A stretch of 13,739 nt of DNA from Spirochaetales bacterium (GCA_017962865.1 JAGCUM010000220.1:1-13739); one strand, 5' to 3'. Positions 6,179 through 13,695 are shown, numbered from the stretch's first letter. Numbers and translations are program-made. Notes: generated by a model from the sequence alone, not told the origin.

Positions 6179-6897
6179 ACATCCTGGCAACTGACACATC
6201 ATCACAGGCACTTAGTGTTGCCATCAGGACGGACTCCTACTTCGAGTCCAGAACATCTGAAGGCAGAAGCCTCCAGCATTCGGAGAAGCTCATGGTCACA
6301 GTTCTGGAGCTTTGCAGAAATGCCGGTATCGAAAGCAGGGATATAGACCTCTTTGCCTGCACCAGAGGCCCCGGCTCCTTTACGGGACTCAGAATAGGAA
6401 TGGCCGCACTCAAAGGCATGGCCTATGCCGCTGCAAAGCCGTTGGTCTCCGTTTCCACAATGGAGGTGCTTGCAAACTGCATCCCCTGTTTCGACGGGGC
6501 AATCGTCACGGTGCTGGATGCAAAGAAGCAGCGCTGGTACCTCTCGGCTTTCGAGAAACCTGACGAGAGCAATGCCAGAAGGCTCATGCCCGATACGGAC
6601 GGAACGGAGGCAGACCTGGTTGAGATTCTTCGCCCCTACTCCAGGATCCTTGTCACTGGACCTGATGCAGAGGCTTTCGGACCATGTCTGGAAAAACTGT
6701 TCGGAGAAGAGAAAACCGTTCTTGTGGATAAAACGACAAGAGAAGCCAGGGCAACATCCCTGATTTCATGTGCCTTGGAGAAATATGAAAAGGATGGTCC
6801 CGACGATATCGGTCAGGGTCCTGTCTATCTCAGAAAGAGTGACGCAGAAATCGCATTGGAGGAGAAGCAGCGCCAGCTGCAGGGAGGAGAACAATGA
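6175..6897 (+). CDS. tsaB: tRNA threonylcarbamoyladenosine biosynthesis protein TsaB
   Basis: TsaB (YeaZ), a catalytically inactive ASKHA-fold homologue of TsaD that dimerises with it to form the platform of the t6A-synthesising complex; 240 residues, normal length. The N-terminal strand NILATDTSSQALSVAI, SLQHSEKLM (H35) and the family hallmark RGPGSFTGLRIG (64-75) are all present. The latter part (from about 110) is the more variable domain. I start at the ATG at 6175, with GGGAGGA upstream. A TTG at 6160 in the same frame would place that Shine-Dalgarno inside the protein. It overlaps both neighbours by 4 bases (ATGA): tsaE before it and trxB after it. Confidence 0.95.
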   Translation: MNILATDTSSQALSVAIRTDSYFESRTSEGRSLQHSEKLMVTVLELCRNAGIESRDIDLFACTRGPGSFTGLRIGMAALKGMAYAAAKPLVSVSTMEVLANCIPCFDGAIVTVLDAKKQRWYLSAFEKPDESNARRLMPDTDGTEADLVEILRPYSRILVTGPDAEAFGPCLEKLFGEEKTVLVDKTTREARATSLISCALEKYEKDGPDDIGQGPVYLRKSDAEIALEEKQRQLQGGEQ

Positions 6898-7826
6898 GCA
6901 AGAATTATGATGTCCTTATCGTGGGAGGCGGCCCGGGCGGCCTTTCCTGCGGACAGTACAGCGCCAGAGCCGGAAGAAAAACCGCAATCATCGAAGAGAT
7001 GGCAGCCGGCGGACAGACGATGATAATCGATGAGATCGAGAACTATCCCGGCCTCGGGAAGATTTCAGGTTATGAGCTTGCAGCAGCTTTCGAGCAGCAG
7101 GCAAATGATTTCGGCTGCGAATTCATCTACGGAACAGTCAACTCCATCAAAAGACTCGAAGATGGAACCTTCGAGCTGGATACCACCGACGGACCTTATC
7201 AGAGCCCTGTCGTTGTCATAGCCACAGGCGCAAAGCACAGGAACCTAGAGGTCCCCGGAGAGAAGGAGATGATCGGCCACGGAGTAAGCTACTGCGCAAC
7301 ATGCGACGGTCCCTTCTTCAGAAACAAGAAGATCCTTGTCTGCGGCGGCGGAGACAGTGCTTGTCAGGAAGCCCTGTACCTGAAGAAGCTTTCCGATGAT
7401 GTCACCGTAACTCACAGACGCGATCGTTTCCGCGCACAGGCTTCCATCGTCAAGGCTATGGAAGATGCCGGAATCAAGACCAAGATGAACACGACGGTCC
7501 AGTCGATCAACTCCGAAAACGCAAAGGTCAAATCGGTTACATTCCTGAACAAGAGCTCAGGAGAGACATATACCGAGGATTTCGATGGCGTTTTCATCTT
7601 TGTAGGCAATATTCCGCAGACCCAGCTTGTTCCCGATTGCGAGAAGGATGAGGCAGGTTTCATCAAGACCGACAGGAACATGATGACCAGCATCCCCGGA
7701 ATCTTCGCCATCGGAGATGTGAGGGACACCCCGTTCAGGCAGGTTGTCACCGCAGCTTCAGACGGTGCCATTGCAGCCCATTACGCCAGCGAATACATCG
7801 ATGCAAGAGCCGGAATCAAGTACTGA
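6894..7826 (+). CDS. trxB: Thioredoxin reductase (NADPH)
   Basis: Cytoplasmic low-molecular-weight flavoenzyme that passes electrons from NADPH through FAD and a redox-active disulfide to thioredoxin; 310 residues, the usual size. FAD-binding GGGPGG is at 11-16, and ENYPG at 49-53. The active-site CATC is at 134-137 in CATCDGPFF. The second nucleotide fold is GGGDSACQEA (151-160), and HRRDRFR (174-180) provides the basic residues that read the NADPH 2'-phosphate. GDVRDTPFRQVVTAASDGAIAA near the end completes the FAD site. AGGGAGGAG stands 4 bases before the ATG, and the start overlaps the tsaB stop. It is the last gene of the TPR-tsaE-tsaB-trxB operon. A hairpin at its stop codon lacks a U tract, so no clear terminator is seen. 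Confidence 0.97.
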   Translation: MSKNYDVLIVGGGPGGLSCGQYSARAGRKTAIIEEMAAGGQTMIIDEIENYPGLGKISGYELAAAFEQQANDFGCEFIYGTVNSIKRLEDGTFELDTTDGPYQSPVVVIATGAKHRNLEVPGEKEMIGHGVSYCATCDGPFFRNKKILVCGGGDSACQEALYLKKLSDDVTVTHRRDRFRAQASIVKAMEDAGIKTKMNTTVQSINSENAKVKSVTFLNKSSGETYTEDFDGVFIFVGNIPQTQLVPDCEKDEAGFIKTDRNMMTSIPGIFAIGDVRDTPFRQVVTAASDGAIAAHYASEYIDARAGIKY

Positions 7827-7890
7827 TTTCCGGCCACGAGCAACGTTACAAACCATTATTATTTAACTTCTCTTATGGGTTTTTCTGTTG

Positions 7891-7896
7891 TATGAT
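7891..7896 (+). promoter_or_regulatory. -10 box of the glgA-glgC operon, predicted leaderless
   Basis: TATGAT, a five-of-six match to the -10 consensus, ends 6 bases before the glgA ATG at 7903. No good -35 box is seen at the proper distance (TTCTCT at 7868-7873) and there is no Shine-Dalgarno. The spacing predicts transcription starting at the start codon. Confidence 0.42.
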
Positions 7897-7902
7897 TGAG
7901 AT

Positions 7903-9342
7903 ATGAAGATACTCATGATTACCAGTGAGGCCGTGCCCTTCTCAAAATCAGGGGGCTTGGCCGATGTGGTCGGAGCACTTCCTCCGGCTCTCATAGAACG
8001 CGGACATGATGCCAGGATCATCGTTCCGTCATACAACACAAAGGCAGAAGACTCCGGAGAACCGGTCTGTACCCTTGATCTTGATATGCTCAACGGAACG
8101 GAGTCGGTAGAAATCCGCCGGAAGAAGCTCGGAAAGGTCATCTACTACTTCGTCTGCCACAAGGTCTTCAACGAAAGGCTCGGCATCTACGGTGATACGA
8201 GCTTTGCCCCCTATACCGACAACTTCTTCCGCTTCGCACTGCTCTCGAAGGCATCACTCCAGCTCTGCGAGGCCATCGGCTGGAAACCGGATATCCTTCA
8301 TTGCCATGACTGGACCGCGGGCCTTGTCCCCTACTTTCTCAAGGTAAACCGCCGTGAGTTCTTCATGGGCACCGAAACAGTGTTCACAATCCATAACCTC
8401 GCCTATCAGGGAACCTTTCCGCGGATGGATTTCCTGTATGCCAACATCAAACCCGACGAGGCTCTCTTCTCGAACGGTCAGGTCAACATGCTGCAGGCCG
8501 GCCTCGTGTTCAGCGACTACATCACCACCGTCAGCCCGACCTATTCCAAGGAAATCCAGACACCCGAGCAGGGATGCGGACTGGACCACATACTCCAGAA
8601 GCGCAAGGCAAAGCTCAGGGGCATTGTCAACGGCATAGACATCAATGAGTGGAATCCCCAGAAGGACAAGCTCATCCCCTATCACTTCTCCATCGACAAA
8701 ATGGGAGGCAAGGCCAAGCTCAAGAAGGAGATCCAACAGCAGCTGGGACTTCCCGTCAGAGACGATGTCCCCCTGTTTGCAATGATCAGCCGTCTTGCCG
8801 CCCAGAAGGGCTTCGACAGCCTACTGATGTGTCTTGAGCAGATTCTGACGGAAATGGATGTGCAGTTCGTGATAGTCGGAACCGGAGACAGCAATCTGGA
8901 GAACGGACTGAAGCAGCTTGCCGAAAAGCATGAGAACCTTTCGGTGAACATCCTCTTCTCCAACAAGGTCGCACACCTTGTCGAGGCAGGCAGCGACTTC
9001 TTCCTCATGCCCAGCCGCTATGAACCCTGCGGACTGAATCAGCTCTACTCCCTGCGTTACGGCACCATCCCCATCGCGCACAGAACCGGCGGTCTTGCAG
9101 ATACGATCATAGATGTAGACAAGAACCCCAGGGAAGGTACGGGAATACTGTTCGATGACCTGAATCCGTATGAGATAGTCAGAAGCGTGCACCGTGCCAC
9201 GCTGCTGTACCATCAGACGGAAGGTCCGGACAGCATGGAAAACATAAGGCGCAGGGCAATGGACCAGGATTTCTCCTGGACTGCATCCGCGGATGAATAT
9301 CTTGCTGTCTTCAGCAAGCTGATAGCGAAAAACAAAAAGTGA
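7903..9342 (+). CDS. glgA: Glycogen synthase (ADP-glucose), GT5 family
   Basis: Transfers glucose from ADP-glucose to the growing alpha-1,4-glucan; 479 residues, close to the usual 475-480. The ADP-glucose-binding KSGGL (K15-L19) is in its standard place within FSKSGGLADVVGALP. The starch synthase catalytic domain contains DILHCHDWT, IHNLAYQG (His at 164) and NGIDINEWNP. The C-terminal Rossmann domain has ISRLAAQKG (R297, K302), and the GT-B acceptor loop RYEPCGLNQLYSLRYG (E374) leads to RTGGLADT. All the catalytic landmarks I know for GlgA are intact. The ATG at 7903 has no Shine-Dalgarno but a TATGAT box ending 6 bases upstream, so a leaderless mRNA is likely. glgC follows after 19 bases in the same unit. 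Confidence 0.97.
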   Translation: MKILMITSEAVPFSKSGGLADVVGALPPALIERGHDARIIVPSYNTKAEDSGEPVCTLDLDMLNGTESVEIRRKKLGKVIYYFVCHKVFNERLGIYGDTSFAPYTDNFFRFALLSKASLQLCEAIGWKPDILHCHDWTAGLVPYFLKVNRREFFMGTETVFTIHNLAYQGTFPRMDFLYANIKPDEALFSNGQVNMLQAGLVFSDYITTVSPTYSKEIQTPEQGCGLDHILQKRKAKLRGIVNGIDINEWNPQKDKLIPYHFSIDKMGGKAKLKKEIQQQLGLPVRDDVPLFAMISRLAAQKGFDSLLMCLEQILTEMDVQFVIVGTGDSNLENGLKQLAEKHENLSVNILFSNKVAHLVEAGSDFFLMPSRYEPCGLNQLYSLRYGTIPIAHRTGGLADTIIDVDKNPREGTGILFDDLNPYEIVRSVHRATLLYHQTEGPDSMENIRRRAMDQDFSWTASADEYLAVFSKLIAKNKK

Positions 9343-9361
9343 AAAACATAGGAGGATATGA

Positions 9362-10654
9362 ATGAGCAAACCAAAAGTAGTTGCAATCATTCTGGGTGGA
9401 GGAAAAGGAACCAGGCTGTTCCCTTTGACAGCAGACAGGGCAAAACCCGCAGTCCCGTTTGCAGGTAAGTACAGGCTGGTCGATATTCCGATTTCGAACT
9501 GTATCAACAGCGGATATACCAAGATCTATCTTCTGACACAGTTCAACTCGGCCTCACTCCATAACCACATAGCCAGTACATATGTCTTCGACCAGTTCCA
9601 TTCAGGTTTCGTACAGATCCTGTCGGCAGAGCAGACCTACAGCAGCGAATCCTGGTATCAGGGAACCGCAGATGCAGTGCGCAAGAACCTCAAGCACTTC
9701 CATGACCAGGAAGCAGACTACTACCTGATCCTCAGCGGTGACCAGCTGTACAGAATGGACTTCTCCAAGATGCTCCAGCGCCACATCGACTCCGGTGCAG
9801 AGCTCACCGTAGCTGCCAAGCCCATTTCCAGGAAGGAAGCAACCGGCCTCGGAATCATGAAGACGAATGCCAAGGGCATGATCACTCAGTTCCTGGAGAA
9901 ACCGGCACCCGAACTTGATATCAGCAACTACAAGGTAAACGCCAATTACCTCAAGAGCTCGCTCGGAGAGGAAGTCAACGAGTCCAACGAGTATCTGGCA
10001 TCCATGGGTATTTACATCTTCACTGCAAAGACAATGGAAGAGGCCCTGGACAATGACAAGACCGACTTCGGAAAGGAGATCATCCCCGACCTGACCAAGA
10101 AGAGACCGATTGCATCCTACCTCTTCAACGGTTTCTGGGAGGATATCGGAACCATCAAGGCCTTCTACGATACCAACCTCGATCTTGCCAGCATCAACCC
10201 GAAGTTCAACTTCTATGACGAAAAGATGCCGATCTACACACACAGAAGACATCTTCCTGCCACCAAGGTCAACTTCAGCAACATCACCAGTTCACTGACA
10301 TCCGAAGGCTCGATAATCACAAACGCCTACATCGTGAATTCCATAATCGGTGTCCGTACCATCATCGAAAGCGGAGCCTCCCTCGACGGAGTCTACTGCA
10401 TGGGCGCCACCTATTATGAGACGGAGAAGCAGAAGCAGTACAATGCCGAACACGGAATCCCCAACCTCGGAATCGGAAAGGGTTCGATCATCAAGAGGGC
10501 CATCATCGACATGAATGCCAGAATCGGTGAAGGATGCCGCATCGGCATAGACAACATCCCCAGAAGTGACGGAGACTACGGTGATTACTCGATTCATGAC
10601 GGAATCATCGTGATAACGAAGGGAGCATCGATACCGAACGGTACCGTCCTTTAA
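9362..10654 (+). CDS. glgC: Glucose-1-phosphate adenylyltransferase (ADP-glucose pyrophosphorylase)
   Basis: Makes ADP-glucose and pyrophosphate from ATP and glucose-1-phosphate, the committed step feeding GlgA; 430 residues. The nucleotide loop GGGKGTRLFPLT (12-23) is followed by RAKPAVPFAGKYRLVD. YQGTADAVRKN and SGDQLYRMDF form the active site, and QFLEKP carries the lysine that binds glucose-1-phosphate. WEDIGTI precedes a left-handed beta-helix domain. The tail, GIGKGSIIKRAIIDMNARIG to GIIVITKGASIPNGTVL, resembles cyanobacterial/plant enzymes more than E. coli GlgC, as I recall them. AGGAGG lies 6 bases before the ATG. The stop overlaps by 4 bases the end of a convergent gene, and a strong terminator follows 36 bases later. 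Allosteric effectors cannot be predicted here. Confidence 0.96.
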   Translation: MSKPKVVAIILGGGKGTRLFPLTADRAKPAVPFAGKYRLVDIPISNCINSGYTKIYLLTQFNSASLHNHIASTYVFDQFHSGFVQILSAEQTYSSESWYQGTADAVRKNLKHFHDQEADYYLILSGDQLYRMDFSKMLQRHIDSGAELTVAAKPISRKEATGLGIMKTNAKGMITQFLEKPAPELDISNYKVNANYLKSSLGEEVNESNEYLASMGIYIFTAKTMEEALDNDKTDFGKEIIPDLTKKRPIASYLFNGFWEDIGTIKAFYDTNLDLASINPKFNFYDEKMPIYTHRRHLPATKVNFSNITSSLTSEGSIITNAYIVNSIIGVRTIIESGASLDGVYCMGATYYETEKQKQYNAEHGIPNLGIGKGSIIKRAIIDMNARIGEGCRIGIDNIPRSDGDYGDYSIHDGIIVITKGASIPNGTVL

Positions 10655-11034
10655 ACGATCACGACAGTCGGAAAAAGAAAGTGAATCAGTGCAACGCCCA
10701 GGGTAACGAATCCCAGGGCGTTGCGTTTTTCATTGTTGAAGTCAACGATTTCGGTCTTCCCTACCTTGCGCAGGAAATAAAGAAGAACGACAGCGAGATT
10801 GGCAGCAGGCAGAATGTCCCCCAGCACCATCGGGCCCGGCTCAACTGGAAAGAAGATGATACCGAGAAGAATGACGGCTCCCACCGACAGACAGATTATC
10901 TGCGTAAGCTTCTTTGAGTTGTAGAACGTCTTCAGGTTGATTAGGAAGAAGAACGATGTTCCGTACTTGTCCACAAGAAGCAGTCCGGAGGCCAGTACGA
11001 GATACAAGACACTTAGCAGATAGAACTGTACCAT
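10651..11034 (-). CDS. Small integral membrane protein of unknown function
   Basis: A hydrophobic frame of 127 residues from the ATG at 11034 (a TTG at 11040 would add two). About four membrane segments are visible: near 2-20, 44-62, a weaker one near 70-88, and 107-125. A short basic region (NSKKL) lies after the first, and a charged loop (LRKVGKTEIVDFNNEKRN) precedes the last. VEPGPMVLGDILPA links the middle helices. I recognise no family. Support for a real gene is the membrane topology, the otherwise empty space, the position divergent from the ABC permease, and a TACTAT box ending exactly 6 bases before the ATG, the same arrangement as at other operon-leading genes here. It converges on glgC with a 4-base overlap, and its 3' codons contain the glgC terminator hairpin. 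There is no Shine-Dalgarno. Confidence 0.7.
   Translation of the reverse strand: MVQFYLLSVLYLVLASGLLLVDKYGTSFFFLINLKTFYNSKKLTQIICLSVGAVILLGIIFFPVEPGPMVLGDILPAANLAVVLLYFLRKVGKTEIVDFNNEKRNALGFVTLGVALIHFLFPTVVIV
10691..10730 (+). terminator. Rho-independent terminator of glgA-glgC
   Basis: GCAACGCCC (10691-10699) pairs with GGGCGTTGC (10716-10724). After an A-A mismatch the stem continues with GGG/CCC around an 8-base loop, and GTTTTT follows (10725-10730). A strong GC stem with a U tract lies 36 bases past glgC. On the minus strand the same bases code for part of the last helix region of the convergent membrane protein. Confidence 0.88.
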
Positions 11035-11040
11035 AGCCAA

Positions 11041-11068
11041 ATAGTACAGTATTTGGGTTAAAAAACAA
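11041..11068 (-). promoter_or_regulatory. Candidate promoter of the small membrane protein gene, predicted leaderless
   Basis: On the minus strand TTGTTT (11063-11068), 16 bases, TACTAT (11041-11046), then 6 bases to the ATG at 11034. The 58-base divergent gap holds this and the promoter for the ABC permease back to back. Confidence 0.4.
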
Positions 11069-11077
11069 AGCCGATTA

Positions 11078-11086
11078 TGTTAATAT
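11078..11086 (+). promoter_or_regulatory. Extended -10 element of the ABC permease-ATPase operon, predicted leaderless
   Basis: TGTTAATAT, with the -10 hexamer at 11081-11086, ends 6 bases before the ATG at 11093. AAGGA lies only 2 bases from the ATG, too close to act as a normal Shine-Dalgarno. No clear -35 box is seen (TTAAAA at 11058-11063 at best). Confidence 0.42.
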
Positions 11087-11092
11087 AAGGAT

Positions 11093-12610
11093 ATGAACAC
11101 AAAGGACAAGTTCAGAAGGACATACCCTGCCATCGCAATTGTGCTTCTCTTCATTCTCTGTCTTGCTCCCGCCGTCATGGAATGGATAAGCGGAGCGGAC
11201 TCGGTCCTTTCCGTGTTCTCTGATATCCCTACCCTCATCAACCTGGGAAACTCGGTGCTCTTTGCAGTCATCTGTGTCCTGGTTTCGGTGGTTTTGGGAT
11301 TGCCCGGTGCCTACATCATGGCGAAATTCAGATTCCCGCTGAAGGGATTCTTCAGATGGATCCTGACATTCCTCATGCTGCTGCCGGTTTCAGTACTGGC
11401 CCTCAGCACCAGATTCATTCTTCAGAAAACAGGTCTGCAGTCCATCAATCCCCTGATTCCGATCGGACTGGTGCTCGTGATGTCGAACACCCCGCTGGTG
11501 GTGTACTTCGTAGGAAGCAGATGGATATTCCTGGACGATAACTGCGAGAGCTGCGCCAGAAGCCTCGGGACAAAACCGGCAAAGGTCTTCTTCTCGATAA
11601 CAACTCCCAGAATGAGGAGTGAAATCGCCTTCTCCGCATCATTGGCATTCATCAGGTGCTTTTCTGACATAGCAGCATTCAAGATTCTCGGCGATGGCTC
11701 ACAAACGGTAAACACCTGTACTTTTATCTATAATCTCTGGCAATCCGGAAATCAGCATGCAGCTCAGGCGCTGTCGCTTGCCCCCTTCGTGATTACATAC
11801 ATTGCCCTCATGGTCATGTTCCTGGATTCATGGAAGGACATCAGCAGGGAAAAGAGAGCTGTCGTTGCCAAGACTTTCATCTCGAAGCTCTTTACGGCAA
11901 TCTACCTTCTGGTTTGCCTCGCGGTATTTGTCTCCCCATTCGTGGTCTTTGCAATTACCATCCTGTCCGGTTCTCCGGTTTCTTCCATCTCCGGTCTCTT
12001 CGGATCATTGAAAGCCCCCGGAACCGGAAGCTTGCTTTACAGTGCAATAATCTCCGTGTCGGCTGCCCTGATCTGCACATTCCTTTCCAAGAGGCTGAGC
12101 TTTGCAATTGCACGCAACGCCTTCCCCACGACCCTGGCATTCCTTCCGCTGACGTTCGGAGCCGCTGTCCTGAGCATGGGTTTCTCCCTCATCGGAAAGC
12201 TTCTGCCGTTCGTCAATCCGCTGATTCTTGCAATCCTGGCGACTGTCGCACGATTTATCCCCGTGGCAGTCCTTGTACTGCTCTCGGCAATCCTGGGAAT
12301 TCCGGAGGACTTCTCCAATGTTTCCAGGACCCTGGGATTCAATGCCAGGTATTCATTCAGAAACATCGATTCAGTACTTCTCAGACCAAGCTTCATCGAA
12401 AGCTTCTTCGTAGTCACATTCCTCTCTTTCGGAGAATTCGGAACACCCGCTTTCCTGAGCGGAAATACCGTACCCACTCAGCTGGTAAAGCTGCTTGAAA
12501 GCGGTGATTCCATCGGTGCCTGCATCATGGCTGCCATCATTCTCCTGGTCAGCATAGTATTCTATTCGGTCGCCTACGGGCTTCATACAAAGGGGACATC
12601 AAATGCCTGA
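11093..12610 (+). CDS. ABC transporter permease, two fused permease domains (FbpB/ThiP-like)
   Basis: A 505-residue inner-membrane protein with about 12 predicted helices (first at 12-31, last near 473-494), arranged as two tandem BPD_transp_1 domains. This is the layout of iron(III), thiamine and similar importers, where one chain replaces two permease subunits. Domain 1 has LGLPGAYIMAKFRFP (68-82) and an EAA coupling loop near 150-172 (CARSLGTKPAKVFFSITTP). Domain 2 has its EAA loop near 405-432 (SNVSRTLGFNARYSFRN). SFGEFGTPAFLSG (445-457) resembles the substrate-path region of FbpB/ThiP proteins. The ATPase gene overlaps its last 8 bases. Iron, thiamine or another small ligand is possible; there is no thiamine riboswitch in the short 58-base upstream gap and no binding protein nearby, so the substrate is open. 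The start has a -10-like box 6 bases upstream instead of a Shine-Dalgarno. Confidence 0.88.
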   Translation: MNTKDKFRRTYPAIAIVLLFILCLAPAVMEWISGADSVLSVFSDIPTLINLGNSVLFAVICVLVSVVLGLPGAYIMAKFRFPLKGFFRWILTFLMLLPVSVLALSTRFILQKTGLQSINPLIPIGLVLVMSNTPLVVYFVGSRWIFLDDNCESCARSLGTKPAKVFFSITTPRMRSEIAFSASLAFIRCFSDIAAFKILGDGSQTVNTCTFIYNLWQSGNQHAAQALSLAPFVITYIALMVMFLDSWKDISREKRAVVAKTFISKLFTAIYLLVCLAVFVSPFVVFAITILSGSPVSSISGLFGSLKAPGTGSLLYSAIISVSAALICTFLSKRLSFAIARNAFPTTLAFLPLTFGAAVLSMGFSLIGKLLPFVNPLILAILATVARFIPVAVLVLLSAILGIPEDFSNVSRTLGFNARYSFRNIDSVLLRPSFIESFFVVTFLSFGEFGTPAFLSGNTVPTQLVKLLESGDSIGACIMAAIILLVSIVFYSVAYGLHTKGTSNA

Positions 12611-13670
12611 ATTCGGACTTGTCTGCAACGACATCAGAAAAAAGTACCACAAGCTTGCACTTGACCTCAGCTTTTCTGTCAACAAGGGGGAACTGATTTC
12701 AATCATCGGTCCCTCCGGAAGCGGAAAGAGCACGATACTCAGACTCATCAGCGGTCTCGATACCATAGATGAAGGCTCGATCATCATTGACGGAAAGGAC
12801 ATCACCAACCTCAGGCCTGAACAGAGAAACACAACGATAGTTCTTCCGGACTATGCCCTCTTCCCGAACATGAATGTCGAGAAGAACATCTCCTATCCGA
12901 TGCGCACGCTGCATCTTTCAAGGGAAGAACTGAAAGCCGAAGTACGCCGTCTCATCGAGCAGGTAAACCTCACGGGATTCGAAAAGCGTACGATCGACGA
13001 GCTTACACCGATGGAGAAGCTGAAGACTGCTCTTGCCAGGGCACTTGCGGCAAAGCCATCCGTACTTCTGCTTGATGAACCCCTCTCCCTGCTGGATGCA
13101 GAGGAAAGACTGGTACTCAGAAACGAAATCAAGGAAATCCAGAGAAACACCGGAATCACGACCGTATTTGTCTCCAACAACCAGGAAGAAGCCCTGAGTA
13201 TCGCAGACAAGGTCATCGTTCTCAGAAACGGTAGAATCGAGCAGATGGGCTCGCCGGAGGACATCTACCGCCGCCCGTGCTCGGAGTTCACTGCTACCTT
13301 CACCGGAGAATGCAACATCCTTCCGTACGATGTGATTCTCAAGACCCTCAGGGTTCCCGAGACCGAGAGATCCAAGATCATCTACCAGTGCTTCGGTCCC
13401 GAGCACAGGTTGCTCTTCAGACCCGAGGACATGGTCGTCAACGATATGCCGGGCCTTCCCTTCCCCGAGTTCTTCCCTCATCTGAGATTCGAGAATGCGA
13501 AGATCACAAGATGCGAGTACCTCGGAAAGGAATACCTCGTCACTGCCCTGTATGATGGTTTCACGATCAAGGTCTACACGGTCTACAAGCCTGCATCAGA
13601 TACCATAACCGCCGGAATAAGAATGACCAAGATCCTTGAATTCAAAGACGGCAAACTGATCAGACACTGA
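12603..13670 (+). CDS. ABC transporter ATPase with degenerate Q-loop, signature and H-loop
   Basis: A 355-residue PotA/FbpC-type nucleotide-binding subunit with a C-terminal TOBE-like region (about 240-355; LLFRPEDM, later CEYLGKEY). Walker A is perfect (GPSGSGKST, 36-44), and Walker B with its catalytic glutamate is intact (VLLLDEP, D158, E159). Three other motifs are not. The Q-loop reads VLPDYALFP, with P82 where glutamine is expected. The signature reads LTPME (134-138) instead of LSGGQ, though ALARAL follows normally. The switch region reads VSNNQEEA, with N192 in place of histidine. The flanking sequence is otherwise well conserved and the frame is intact, so this is divergence and not a frameshift. 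It is coupled to the permease by an 8-base overlap with AGGGG 7 bases upstream. It may be a weak ATPase, half of a heterodimer with another subunit, or repurposed. The operon ends at a terminator. Confidence 0.9.
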   Translation: MPEFGLVCNDIRKKYHKLALDLSFSVNKGELISIIGPSGSGKSTILRLISGLDTIDEGSIIIDGKDITNLRPEQRNTTIVLPDYALFPNMNVEKNISYPMRTLHLSREELKAEVRRLIEQVNLTGFEKRTIDELTPMEKLKTALARALAAKPSVLLLDEPLSLLDAEERLVLRNEIKEIQRNTGITTVFVSNNQEEALSIADKVIVLRNGRIEQMGSPEDIYRRPCSEFTATFTGECNILPYDVILKTLRVPETERSKIIYQCFGPEHRLLFRPEDMVVNDMPGLPFPEFFPHLRFENAKITRCEYLGKEYLVTALYDGFTIKVYTVYKPASDTITAGIRMTKILEFKDGKLIRH

Positions 13671-13695
13671 TTCGAATTGATACTCTCAGACAATA

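Noticed and set aside
7809..7834. Hairpin GCCGGAA / TTCCGGC spanning the trxB stop codon, considered as a terminator
   Set aside because: The arms are perfect but the loop is 12 bases and no U tract follows, so it does not meet the form of an intrinsic terminator.
11035..11092. Thiamine or other riboswitch upstream of the ABC permease
   Set aside because: The gap is only 58 bases, holds two back-to-back promoters and has no conserved riboswitch core. The transcript is predicted to begin at the ATG.
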